A stretch of 64,000 bases of DNA, taken from NCBI GenBank assembly GCA_964576115.1, contig CAZNUA010000011.1:1-64000 (forward strand), written 5' to 3'. How positions within the stretch are numbered: the stretch's first letter is position 1; every line of letters starts with the position of its first letter. Positions 35,073-43,800 of the stretch are shown piece by piece. The notes below the pieces were generated by a model. That model saw nothing but the letters and a program-made list of their open reading frames with translations, did not search any database and was not told the DNA's origin. The stretch comes from CAYSYY01 sp964576115 [NCBI: uncultured Gemmatimonadota bacterium]. GTDB taxonomy: Bacteria > Blakebacterota > Blakebacteria > Blakebacterales. A program made the position numbers and the translations under genes.

Positions 35073-35407
35073 TCGTAGCTGGCGATAGCGTCTTCGATGG
35101 TCGCATAGATATCGAAAACCCGATCCAGTTTGGTGATTCGCAGAACCTCCTCGATCTTCTCGGTCACAGTCGACAGGCGCAGGTCCCCGCCGCTCTTGCG
35201 CAGAGCCGAGAGCCCTCCGATCAGGATTCCCAGACCGGATGAGTTCATCCAGTCAACATCCCGTAGATCGACGACAACACTCCGGGTGCCGTTTTCGATC
35301 AGCTCGTGAAGTTTCTCGTGCAGGGTGGTCGCATCGGGCCCACCCATGATCTTGCCCTGCAGGTGCAGAACGGCAATATCACCACTGGTGGCGTGCTTGA
35401 TCTGCAT
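35069..35407 (-). CDS. STAS-domain anti-sigma factor antagonist
   Basis: A 112-residue single STAS domain (AVLHLQGKIMGGPDATTLHE, VVVDLRDVDWMNSSGLGILI). The serine at position 56 in WMNSSGLG matches the phosphorylated serine of SpoIIAA/RsbV; the preceding residue is Asn instead of the usual Asp. It is the first gene of the STAS-kinase-phosphatase cassette, and starts 21 bases after the aminotransferase gene. Confidence 0.92.
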   Translation of the reverse strand: MQIKHATSGDIAVLHLQGKIMGGPDATTLHEKLHELIENGTRSVVVDLRDVDWMNSSGLGILIGGLSALRKSGGDLRLSTVTEKIEEVLRITKLDRVFDIYATIEDAIASYE

Positions 35408-35428
35408 GTCAGCGTAACTCCTCCAGAC

Positions 35429-36619
35429 TCAGAGATCGAGACTGCCGAGCGCATCCCCGATTCGCTCCACAGCCGTTTTCAGATCATCCATCGAGGCTGC
35501 GTACGACAGGCGCGTGTAGCCCTCGGCGCCGAACGCCGCTCCCGGGACAAGTGCAACCTTAGCCTCATCCAGCAGCCATGTACAGAAGCCGGTGCTTCCC
35601 TCCAGATCGGACCGGGCTGCCAGAACCTCGGAAATATCGAACATCAGATAGAACGCTCCCTGCGGCGGCATCTTCACATGCAGCCCCGGGATCCGTTCAA
35701 TCTCGGGCAGCAGATAGTCACGGCGTTCGCGGAACGCCGCGCACATTTCCTCGGCTTCTTCACTGCCGCCCTGCAGGGCGACCAGGGCCGCAGCCTGGGA
35801 AAGCAGGCTGGGGTGATGGGAGGACTGGCTCTGGAAGCCGGCCACTTTCTTGATCCACTCCCCGGGTCCGGCCAGATATCCGATCCGCCAGCCAGGCATG
35901 GCAAAGGTCTTCGACAGACTGCCGATCAGGGCCGTCGAGGCTCGACCTGCATCAGAAACAGCCGCCGGCGAGAGATAGGGTTCATCGGTATATACGATGG
36001 CGTCGTACACTTCATCCGAGATGATGGCCACTTCGGCCTCGGTGCAGATCCGGGTCAGTTCCCTGACCTCATCGGGAGGGTAGTATGCCCCCGAGGGATT
36101 AGAGGGATTATTGAAGATGAGCAGGCGGGTTTTCGGGCTGATGGCCGCCCGCAGTTCGTCGAGGTCGACCTTGAAGCCGTTTTCGCCGCGGCACTGGAGG
36201 ATGACGGGAATCCCGCCGACCAGCTCGGTCTGGGCTGGATAGGTCACCCAGTAGGGTGCCAGGATGATCACCTCATCTCCCTCATCGACCAGTCCGACCA
36301 TGGCATTGTAGAGGGCCTGTTTTCCGCCGTTGGAAAAGATGATCTCGGAGGGTTCGTATTCCAGGTTCTTGGTCCGCTTCAGGAAACTCGCCGTTGCTTC
36401 ACGCAGCTCGATATTCCCCGGGTTCACTCCGTACCGGGATGAACCTTCGAGAGCAGCTTTGGCGGCGGCTTCGCGGATATGTTGCGAAGGCGAAAAATCG
36501 GGTTCACCCGCCGCCAGCGCGATGACATCGTGCCCGGCGCGTTTGAGTTCTGCGGCTCGGGCCGAGATGGCCAGGGTTTCGGAAGGCTTCAGAGTCGAAA
36601 GTCGCTGGGAGACATGCAT
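35429..36619 (-). CDS. Class I aspartate-type aminotransferase
   Basis: A 396-residue PLP enzyme, most like the aspartate aminotransferases of group Ib. The PLP lysine is K237 in SLSKTFAMPGWRIGYLAG. LAAGEPDF is the substrate-domain start, APYWVTYPAQ and NNPSNPSGAYY follow, and the C-terminal arginine is in YTRLSYAAS. ATG at 36619; the 48-residue open extension upstream overlaps coaD and is not native. Some group Ib enzymes also accept prephenate, which cannot be judged here. Confidence 0.9.
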   Translation of the reverse strand: MHVSQRLSTLKPSETLAISARAAELKRAGHDVIALAAGEPDFSPSQHIREAAAKAALEGSSRYGVNPGNIELREATASFLKRTKNLEYEPSEIIFSNGGKQALYNAMVGLVDEGDEVIILAPYWVTYPAQTELVGGIPVILQCRGENGFKVDLDELRAAISPKTRLLIFNNPSNPSGAYYPPDEVRELTRICTEAEVAIISDEVYDAIVYTDEPYLSPAAVSDAGRASTALIGSLSKTFAMPGWRIGYLAGPGEWIKKVAGFQSQSSHHPSLLSQAAALVALQGGSEEAEEMCAAFRERRDYLLPEIERIPGLHVKMPPQGAFYLMFDISEVLAARSDLEGSTGFCTWLLDEAKVALVPGAAFGAEGYTRLSYAASMDDLKTAVERIGDALGSLDL

Positions 36620-36647
36620 TGTAGAGGACCTTCTCGTACGGGGCCTG

Positions 36648-37139
36648 TCACCCGATCCCGGCGGCGAACTTGGCCGCCAGGGCTTCGGCGACGACCGGTG
36701 GCACGTGCGGGGTGACGTTGCCGCCCAGGCGGGCGACCTCACGCACGATCGAGGAATTGACATAGGTGAATCGCTCCGAGGGCATGAAGAAGACTGTCTC
36801 CACCTCCGGATAGAGCGATTTGTTCATCAACGCCATCTGATACTCGTATTCGAAATCCTTCACCGCCCGCAGCCCTCTGATGATGGCGGTTGCGCTGCAC
36901 GTGCGGGCGAATTCGGCCAGAAGTCCAGCGTAGGCTTCAACCGAAACCTGCGGCATGTCTCCGATCGTTTCAGTGACCAGCCGCAGTCGCTCTTCGACGT
37001 CGAAGAGAGGTTCCTTGGTGACGTTGTGGGCGATGAGGATGATGATATTATCGAAGATTCCCGAGGCCCGACGGATGATGTCGAGGTGACCGTTTGTGAT
37101 CGGATCGAAGGTGCCGGGATAGATCGCCAGTCGGGACAC
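36648..37139 (-). CDS. coaD: Phosphopantetheine adenylyltransferase
   Basis: The fourth step of coenzyme A synthesis. 163 residues with YPGTFDPITNGHLDIIRR (nucleotide-binding TNGH at 15-18), IRGLRAVKDFEYEYQMALMN and the ISSTK-like segment VNSSIVREVARLGG. It begins 2 bases after rsmD; rsmD-coaD order is common in bacteria. Confidence 0.96.
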   Translation of the reverse strand: MSRLAIYPGTFDPITNGHLDIIRRASGIFDNIIILIAHNVTKEPLFDVEERLRLVTETIGDMPQVSVEAYAGLLAEFARTCSATAIIRGLRAVKDFEYEYQMALMNKSLYPEVETVFFMPSERFTYVNSSIVREVARLGGNVTPHVPPVVAEALAAKFAAGIG

Positions 37140-37141
37140 TT

Positions 37142-37702
37142 CTACGCCTCCTCGACCGCCTCGGGCGCCGTCCAGATGCTCAACACGGTATCGCCGAAGG
37201 CTTTCTCTCGAACGAGGGTCAATCCGCCGGGGGCGAGCTCTTCGGCTCCCCGGTGTTCAACAACCAAGGTACCTCCCGGGGCAACAACCTCCAAGATACT
37301 CTCGGCCAGGAGCCGGGCCAACCGAACGTAGCGGTAGGGCGGGTCACAGAAACAGAGGGTGAACGTCCGTCCCTCCTCTTTCAGACGGGTCAGGGCTCTT
37401 TCGGCGTCCACCTGCCAGACCTCTGTTTGCTCCCCATACCCCGTCCGGACGACATTCTGCTCCAGGGCGACGAGCGCCGGCCGGGCTGTTTCGACGAAGA
37501 GGGTGTGCGCCGCGCCCCGACTCATCGCTTCGAGACCGACTGCACCCGTGCCGGCGAAAAGATCGAGAACGGTATCGCCCTCGGGAGACCCGAGAACATC
37601 GAAGATCCACTGCCGGACCCGGGCGGTGGCCGGCCGCACCGTATGACCGGGGGGAGAGACGAGGTTCATACCCCGACACTGTCCACCGGTAATCCGGAGC
37701 AT
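37142..37702 (-). CDS. rsmD: 16S rRNA (guanine966-N2)-methyltransferase
   Basis: 186 residues. MLRITGGQCRGMNLVSPPG and RPATARVRQWIFDVL are typical RsmD starts, the SAM site is DLFAGTGAVG at 47-56, and the catalytic DPPY is at 120-123. It modifies G966 in the small ribosomal subunit. It lies directly upstream of coaD. Confidence 0.95.
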   Translation of the reverse strand: MLRITGGQCRGMNLVSPPGHTVRPATARVRQWIFDVLGSPEGDTVLDLFAGTGAVGLEAMSRGAAHTLFVETARPALVALEQNVVRTGYGEQTEVWQVDAERALTRLKEEGRTFTLCFCDPPYRYVRLARLLAESILEVVAPGGTLVVEHRGAEELAPGGLTLVREKAFGDTVLSIWTAPEAVEEA

Positions 37703-37719
37703 CTCCGCTGTCCTTGCTT

Positions 37720-38682
37720 TCAGTGCGTGAAACCAGCCAGGGCGCCGCCGGCCGGCAGGGCGAACGAGCCCAGATTGCTGCGCAGCAGGGGAGTGTCGGC
37801 CAGGTCGGGATCGATCGTGAAGAAATCCTGCAGGGCGAGGATTTCAGCCCGGGCCGCAGTCCGGGTCATGAGTGCTCCGAGCAGCCGTTCCGGATCCTCG
37901 ACCGAACCGGTGAGAACGATCCGGTCCACCGCTTCGGGAGCGAGCGCGCACCGGCCGGCGAGTCTTTCGATCCAGAGCATGATCTCGGCCGCAACCTCGT
38001 GCGCGTCGTCGGGATTCCAGGCCCGCTGCCAGGTCCCCGGACGCGCTCCCTGCATAACGGTCGCCCCGGCCGTTCCATCGGGACCGTAGAGGGCGCATTC
38101 GAGGCCCTCTGCCTCAAAGTGAATGATCGCTACCGTTTCGGTATCGTTCGCACCTGACCGCCGGGCTCCGAGCCGCAGAAGTGCCCAGCCGTCGCAATCC
38201 CATCCGGCGACGGTGAACCCGGCGTCCTCAACCACCCGGGTATATCCCGCCTGGACTTCGCGCCAGACAGCCCAGGCATCGACCTGCAGCCTGTCTTCAT
38301 ACACGCCCCGCTCGCAGTGCCGGCATTCGAGATCGTCCTCACCGGCTCCGGTCCGCCGGATCAGCTCGGTTCGAACCCGGGCTGTCAGCGCCTCGGTTCC
38401 GGCCAGGTCGGCGGGAAGTTGCAGGATGGTGCGCTGCACACTCCGGCCGTCGAGAACGACCGTGCAGTCGCCCCCGGTTACCCCCGCACGCGCGATGGCC
38501 CGCTCCAGACTCCGCGCCAGATCCTCGCTGCCGGTCGAACGGATCTGCCCGCGGCGTTTGGCTGTGAAGGGAAGCAGACCGGCCCCCGCCCCGGTGAGGC
38601 GGAGGCCGCTGTCGGTACTCTCGAGATGTACGAAACGGAAGGTGCGGTCGGCTATCTTCAGACCCAGCACACCGGAAGCCAT
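37720..38682 (-). CDS. PilM/GspL-like protein (actin-like fold), tentative
   Basis: A 320-residue protein that begins VLGLKIADRTFRFVHLE, similar to the phosphate-1 strand of PilM-type proteins, and later has LQLPADLAGTEALTARVRTELI, close to PilM's 'FPP...LREAIRWEAEKYIP' region, and IVLTGSVEDPERLLGAL near the adenosine-motif position. PilM couples pilus assembly proteins in the cytoplasm. The pseudopilin-like gene is 3 bases upstream, which supports a type IV pilus or type II secretion context, but no PilN, PilO, PilB or secretin is seen. The family call is an inference. Confidence 0.55.
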   Translation of the reverse strand: MASGVLGLKIADRTFRFVHLESTDSGLRLTGAGAGLLPFTAKRRGQIRSTGSEDLARSLERAIARAGVTGGDCTVVLDGRSVQRTILQLPADLAGTEALTARVRTELIRRTGAGEDDLECRHCERGVYEDRLQVDAWAVWREVQAGYTRVVEDAGFTVAGWDCDGWALLRLGARRSGANDTETVAIIHFEAEGLECALYGPDGTAGATVMQGARPGTWQRAWNPDDAHEVAAEIMLWIERLAGRCALAPEAVDRIVLTGSVEDPERLLGALMTRTAARAEILALQDFFTIDPDLADTPLLRSNLGSFALPAGGALAGFTH

Positions 38683-38685
38683 CCG

Positions 38686-39177
38686 CTACCGGTTACGGCC
38701 TTCGAGCCAGTCGGCTGTCCCGTCTTCAATGCGCCCGAGTCCGTTGCGGTCTTTCACCGTAATCGAAACGCCGTCGTTCTTGACGATGAGCATATACGAG
38801 GAGGAATCGACCGGTGAAACGTACATGCGCGTGATGCGGGGACGGGGGCCCACGATCTTCCACTCGTCGGTCGGCGCGATCGAATCACCCCTGGCGTAGA
38901 CGGTGCCGATCTCGAGGGTGTCGACCCTCATACTGCGGACATTGTTGACGTAACTCAGCAGGCTCTCGGGATCGGAGGTGTAGTACTGGCGACCTTCGAA
39001 GAAGAACCTCTCGGCCAGGTACAGGTCGATCAGATGCTGTCGGGTCAGCTGGATCCTCGCCAGCTCCTCAGCTCGCTGGCGCTGCGGAATGATGATCGTC
39101 GCCACCAGTGCGGCAAGGAAAACGAGGACCATCAATTTCCAGAAGACCGAACCCCTTTCGTCGACGAATTGCTTCAC
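38686..39177 (-). CDS. Pseudopilin-like membrane protein
   Basis: A 163-residue protein with the shape of a type IV pilin/pseudopilin: short basic leader ending DERG, then the hydrophobic helix SVFWKLMVLVFLAALVATII ending in PQ, and a long amphipathic helix. Unlike true pilins the +5 residue after the Gly is Lys, not Glu, so processing or assembly may differ. The start GTG at 39177 has AGGAGGT 6 bases upstream; the frame remains open far upstream without coding character. The C-terminal part is beta-rich. It is paired with the PilM-like gene. Confidence 0.7.
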   Translation of the reverse strand: MKQFVDERGSVFWKLMVLVFLAALVATIIIPQRQRAEELARIQLTRQHLIDLYLAERFFFEGRQYYTSDPESLLSYVNNVRSMRVDTLEIGTVYARGDSIAPTDEWKIVGPRPRITRMYVSPVDSSSYMLIVKNDGVSITVKDRNGLGRIEDGTADWLEGRNR

Positions 39178-39280
39178 TCTACAACCTCCTGAAAGCCCAT
39201 CGGCACATGACGGGCACGACCCGTGAGGGGGCCGGAACCGGTGAAACCGCGCGGTATCATAGTGAGCGCCCCCCTGAGCG

Positions 39281-39757
39281 TCAACGGCATTCACCGCCCT
39301 GTGGCGGCTCGTGAGAACGGGCCGGAACGACCTCATCAGCCGGCCTGCCGACCAGGACCCGGGAACGGAACAGTTCGAGCGTGACCGGGCCGATTCCCGG
39401 CACCTCGAGCAGGTCGTCGAGGCTCCACGTACCGCTCTGTCGGGCACGCCATTCCATGATCCGGCGCGCCAGAACGGGTCCGATCCCGGGCAGGCTCTCC
39501 AGCTGACCGGCATCCGCCGTGAGCAGATCCACCGGCTCATTGGCAGTGGTTCCGACAATATCATAGACGTCCGGAGCAGCGGTATCGTTCAGGGGGGGTG
39601 CTCCACTGGAATCGGGCGCGAGGCCGCCGCGTTCGATGGTGACGGGGGGCGGCGGCGGTTGCAGCTCGGGTACGCTGTTCCAGATCAGTCCGAGAGCCGC
39701 TCCGGCCACCACCAGCCAGGCCAGCCTCCGTTCGGCAGGGTTGAGTCCCTGCACCAT
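39281..39757 (-). CDS. ComEA-like helix-hairpin-helix DNA-binding protein
   Basis: 158 residues: one N-terminal membrane helix (AWLVVAGAALGLIWNSV), a Pro-rich spacer (ELQPPPPP), and a helix-hairpin-helix pair (LTADAGQLESLPGIGPVLARRI and LLEVPGIGPVTLELF). This is the plan of ComEA, the periplasmic DNA receptor in natural transformation. With the pseudopilin-like and PilM-like genes downstream it suggests a DNA-uptake or pilus-related group. About 100 bases without a gene separate it from the pseudopilin-like gene. Confidence 0.85.
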   Translation of the reverse strand: MVQGLNPAERRLAWLVVAGAALGLIWNSVPELQPPPPPVTIERGGLAPDSSGAPPLNDTAAPDVYDIVGTTANEPVDLLTADAGQLESLPGIGPVLARRIMEWRARQSGTWSLDDLLEVPGIGPVTLELFRSRVLVGRPADEVVPARSHEPPQGGECR

Positions 39758-39813
39758 GGTTCTGTCCCTCCGGGGGGCGGGTATGCGGAAGGCACCGGGG
39801 GCCGGGCGCCCGG

Positions 39814-40815
39814 TCAGCGGTAGAGCACGGCCACCAGGACGGTTCCCACCGCCTCGAGGTTGCCGGCGTCCACCTTGTCATAGGTATCCTCGCGGGTGTG
39901 CCAATAGGGGTAATCGCCCGACACGTCCATGGTGATATCGATGGTGGGGATGCCGGCGTCCCGGTTGAGGATCCAGTGATCGTCGTAGAGAGTGAAACTC
40001 GTCCCGCTGCGGGTGAACTCGTCGATCCCGAGCTCGTCGGCCTTGCTCCAGACCATATCCACGATGTCGGGGGCGTACTGCAGGCTGAATTGCTCGGGGC
40101 GGTAGCGCGCCCCGGCATAGCCCACCAGATCGACCAGGATCGCGAACCACGGTTCGTATCCAATCTGTTGGGCCACCCGGGCGAAGGCCCGGCTGCCCTG
40201 AAACCAGTACTCGAAATCGTAGGTGCCGGGAAGCCCGGTGTCTTCGGCGTCGAAGAGCACGATGTCGACCCCGTAGCGCGGTTCGTTCTCGGCCAGAATG
40301 CGGGCCATCTGCAGCATGATAGCCGTGCCGGCGGCACCGTCCACCGCACCGTCGATAGGCTCATCGACCGGCGGGTTCTCCGCATTGGCCACCGGGCGGG
40401 AGTCGAAGTGGGCGCAGAGCATGATCCGCTGGCGCTTCTCGGGCCAGAAGCCGGCGAAGAGGTTGACCCCTTCAAAGGTCTCTTCCGCGTATGGATTGTA
40501 GCCGTCGAAGGGCTGGCGCTGCACGACCGCCGCCAGCGGAGTGAGAAACTCCTCCATCCAGTCCAGAGTCTGTTGCGAAGCCTCGCTGCCCGGCACACGC
40601 GGACCGAAGTCGGTCTGGGTTTTGACCAGAGCCAGAGCCGCTCGGCCGTCGAACTCGGGCCTGGCGCCGGCGGCGGCTCCCGAGCCGCAACCGGTCGCCG
40701 CGACCATGGCGACGGCTCCCAGCAGGAGCAGCACGCCCGCCCCCGCTGTGAGCGTCCTCGAACCGACATGTCCCGGGGGGACTCTGTCACAATCGCCGGT
40801 GCGTCTTGTCATCAT
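39814..40815 (-). CDS. M28-family zinc peptidase lipoprotein (glutaminyl-cyclase-like)
   Basis: About 333 residues with a signal sequence and lipobox ending AATGC (C43). The zinc-enzyme pattern includes CAHFDSRPVANAE, DGAVDGAAGTAIML, LFDAEDTGLPG and the late YWHTREDTYDKVD. Together with the FGPRVPGSEASQQTLDWM start it resembles the M28 group that contains glutaminyl-peptide cyclotransferases. Such enzymes mature exported proteins with N-terminal Gln, and FCB bacteria often have lipoprotein forms. Start ATG at 40815 (or 40812), 6 bases after the sprA stop, so it is probably co-transcribed with sprA. Confidence 0.85.
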   Translation of the reverse strand: MMTRRTGDCDRVPPGHVGSRTLTAGAGVLLLLGAVAMVAATGCGSGAAAGARPEFDGRAALALVKTQTDFGPRVPGSEASQQTLDWMEEFLTPLAAVVQRQPFDGYNPYAEETFEGVNLFAGFWPEKRQRIMLCAHFDSRPVANAENPPVDEPIDGAVDGAAGTAIMLQMARILAENEPRYGVDIVLFDAEDTGLPGTYDFEYWFQGSRAFARVAQQIGYEPWFAILVDLVGYAGARYRPEQFSLQYAPDIVDMVWSKADELGIDEFTRSGTSFTLYDDHWILNRDAGIPTIDITMDVSGDYPYWHTREDTYDKVDAGNLEAVGTVLVAVLYR

Positions 40816-40820
40816 CACCA

Positions 40821-43800
40821 CTACCTGAATGTGATGTTCACCCAGATGGCCACTTCGCGCACTTTGCGCGTCCGGTCCATCAGGCGGTCCTGGATGTCCT
40901 CGAACCGCATCTCGAGACCTCCCTCGATGATCCGGCTGAAAGTATACCCTACCCGCGGGCGCAGCGACCATGTCGCCGTGGAGACGGTCGGCACGTAGTC
41001 GCGCCAGATCAGGCGCTGCCCCTTGCTGGCTGCGATGTCCAGGACACCGACTTCCGTCAGATCTTCACGCCGCGAGATTCCCAGACGCAATTCGGCTTCG
41101 CTGGGGATGCGCAGCGGTTTGCGGAAGAAGGGCAGCTTGATTCCCTCGGGAGCCGAAAAGCGATAGGAGATATCCACCGAGAAGTCGGCGTTCCGGGTTC
41201 GGGTCCGGCTCAGGGCGGTCCCGAACTGCTTGCGCAGCGAGACGGTGCGGTTACGCCCCACCGTCAACCCGATCCCGTTCAGAAAGACGAGCTGCACCGA
41301 ATAGAACGGTTGGTGCATGCGCGTACTGCTGGTCGAGTACTTCTCCCGCAGTCCCCGCTCGCCGTCACCGGCATCGGTCAGACGGTCGACCCGGTCACGC
41401 ATGCGCCGAAAGCTGGTCGTGATGAAAAAGGTCGAGGTCAGGTCGGGAAAAACCCAGAGTCCCTGCAGCCCCTGGAACCGCAGGGTGTAGTTGGGCCACG
41501 TCCGGCTCGTCTGAAAGGTGGAACGCGACTCGCTGAGCTGATCGATCCACCGCCACTGCGGATTGACATCGAAAAAGGTCTGCAACGGCAGGCTGATCCC
41601 GGTCCGCACGTCGATCCGGCGGTTGGAGAGCACGGTCGACTGCTGGGTGGCCACCACGGCCGAACGCGCCACATCCGGATCGCTGCGCAGACCCAGCTGA
41701 TAGATGAGTGAAGGACGCGAGAGCAGGTTGTACTGCTGGCCGGTCCTTTCGGAGCTGAGGTTGATGATGACCGGGGTGATCCGCCCGGCCAGCTTGCGCA
41801 GATCGTTGATCAGGCGTTTCAGTCCGGTGGCATCGGGCAGGTCACGGGGCGAGCCCAGGACCTGAACGGGCAGCAGGGTGAAACCGGCGGTGGCCTCGGC
41901 GACCGTATCGGCATTGCGGCCGATCTTGATCAGCTCACCGGTGTTGGGATCAAGGCGGGTGGTGAAACGCGGATCGTTGTTCTCGCGGTAATCGGCAGCG
42001 TAGGTATACCGCTGGGTCAGCCAGGGAATGAACTCGGGATCCCAGGTCAGGTTGAAAAGCTGCCGCCGCCGGACTTCCCGTCCCAGGTTGAACTCGGCGG
42101 GTTTCCAGTCCATCGGCAGGTCGCGGTTCATCGTCAGCGTATAGGTGCCGCGCAACGGCGGAGCCGGGTGCAGGCCCAGGTTCCAGGTTTCGACTGCGGT
42201 CCAGGCGTTGCGCAGCCGGAGAGTGCCGGTTCGGTCGGCGACTTTTTCACCCAGTTTGACCATGTCGAGGCCGTAGGAGAGCTGGGTGGGAACAGCATTG
42301 AAATTGAAATTCCGGATAAAGCGCGGCAGCAGGATGAGGTAGCGGAAAGGGTAGAAGGCTCGTTCGGGCACCTGGTCGCGGGTCGACCAGAGGTTCCAGC
42401 CGAAGGTGCCCTGGACCTGGTAGGAATCGTTGACGGGATTGAGAGGACTGCGTCCCGAGCGCCGGCTTCCCGTGAGGGCGATCGTGGACCGATCGAGGGT
42501 CCAGCGCAGCACCCCGCTTTCGCTCGGCAGCGTCTTGCGCAACGAGAGACGCAGGCTTTGATCGCTCTGTTCGGTCCGGTAGAGTTCGCGCTCTCCTTCG
42601 GGCAGGATCCGGTCGGATCCGGGCTGGTATTTGGGCAGACTCAGGTTCGTGCGCGAGGTCAGAACCAGAGGCAACTGCAGTCCCCACTGCTCGGGCAGAA
42701 AGCGGTCCAGCCCGAGGTTGAACTGCAGGTTGCTGCTGGTGGTCGTGCTCAGGGTACCGCGTTTTTCTCGCAGACCATGGAAATCGGCCGTGCGCCGGCT
42801 CATCCGGTAATCGAAGATCCCCACATCGGCCAACTGGCTGCGCACGGCCAGGCGGGCCGCCGTGCCCTGATCGCGGCGCACGTCGATGACCCGTAGTTCG
42901 TCGGCCCAGATCTCGCCGTCGATCGGCAGCGTCTCGTGAAGGTTGGCCACCCCGATCGCCATGCGCCGGATATTGGTGAGCGAGGGGCGCCCCCGCACCC
43001 GGTAGTGCCCGGCGCTGGTATCGGGCACCCCACCCCGGGTGCCCCAACGAGCCAGCAGCGCTTCCTTGAGCGAGGTGATCTCGGCGAAGTCGACCTCGAC
43101 GTGATTGCGTTCGTCCCAGCCCGGATAGACCCGGGTGCGATACTCGTAGAAGTTGTTCTCGTCGGCGCCGAAACGCAGAAAGGTTTCAATCACGCTGGTA
43201 TCGGGATCGGCGATCCAGCTCCCGGCCGGCCGGCCGTGCAGGAACATGCGCAGGCTCTGATACAGAGTCAGATCCTCGGCCTTGGTCAGAGCATGGAAGA
43301 TCTCTCCCTCCACTCCCGGCGGCAGTTGCGTGAACTCGACCGCCAGCGACTGCTCCTTGCCGAGCAGGTTGGTGATCCGGTCGCGTATGGCTCCGACCCC
43401 CGGGGGGGGACTGTACTCGCCGATATTGTCGAAGGTGTTGCGCACGCTGGCCCGGACCGTCTCGGGTGGCAGGGTTGTGCCGTCGACCTCGATCGGCCGT
43501 TCCTTCCAGTTGTTGCCCACGATCTCGATGGTGGCGATCGAGACATCGAAGGCGGTGGTGTCGGGCGGCGCGGTGAGCCAGACCCGCACGCTCTGGACCA
43601 GGGAAAGGTCGGGTGTGCCCGTACTGGCGGCGATATCCGTCAGCGGTATCCGGTAGAGACGCCACGAATCGGGCTCGCTCCAGTTGCCGCGGTCGACATC
43701 CCCCCCGGCGACGTAGATGCTGTCGGCCGACTCCGGACCCAGGTCCACGACATACGATACATAGTTGTTGGTCCGGTCGAGATAGCCGTTGCGGTTGATG

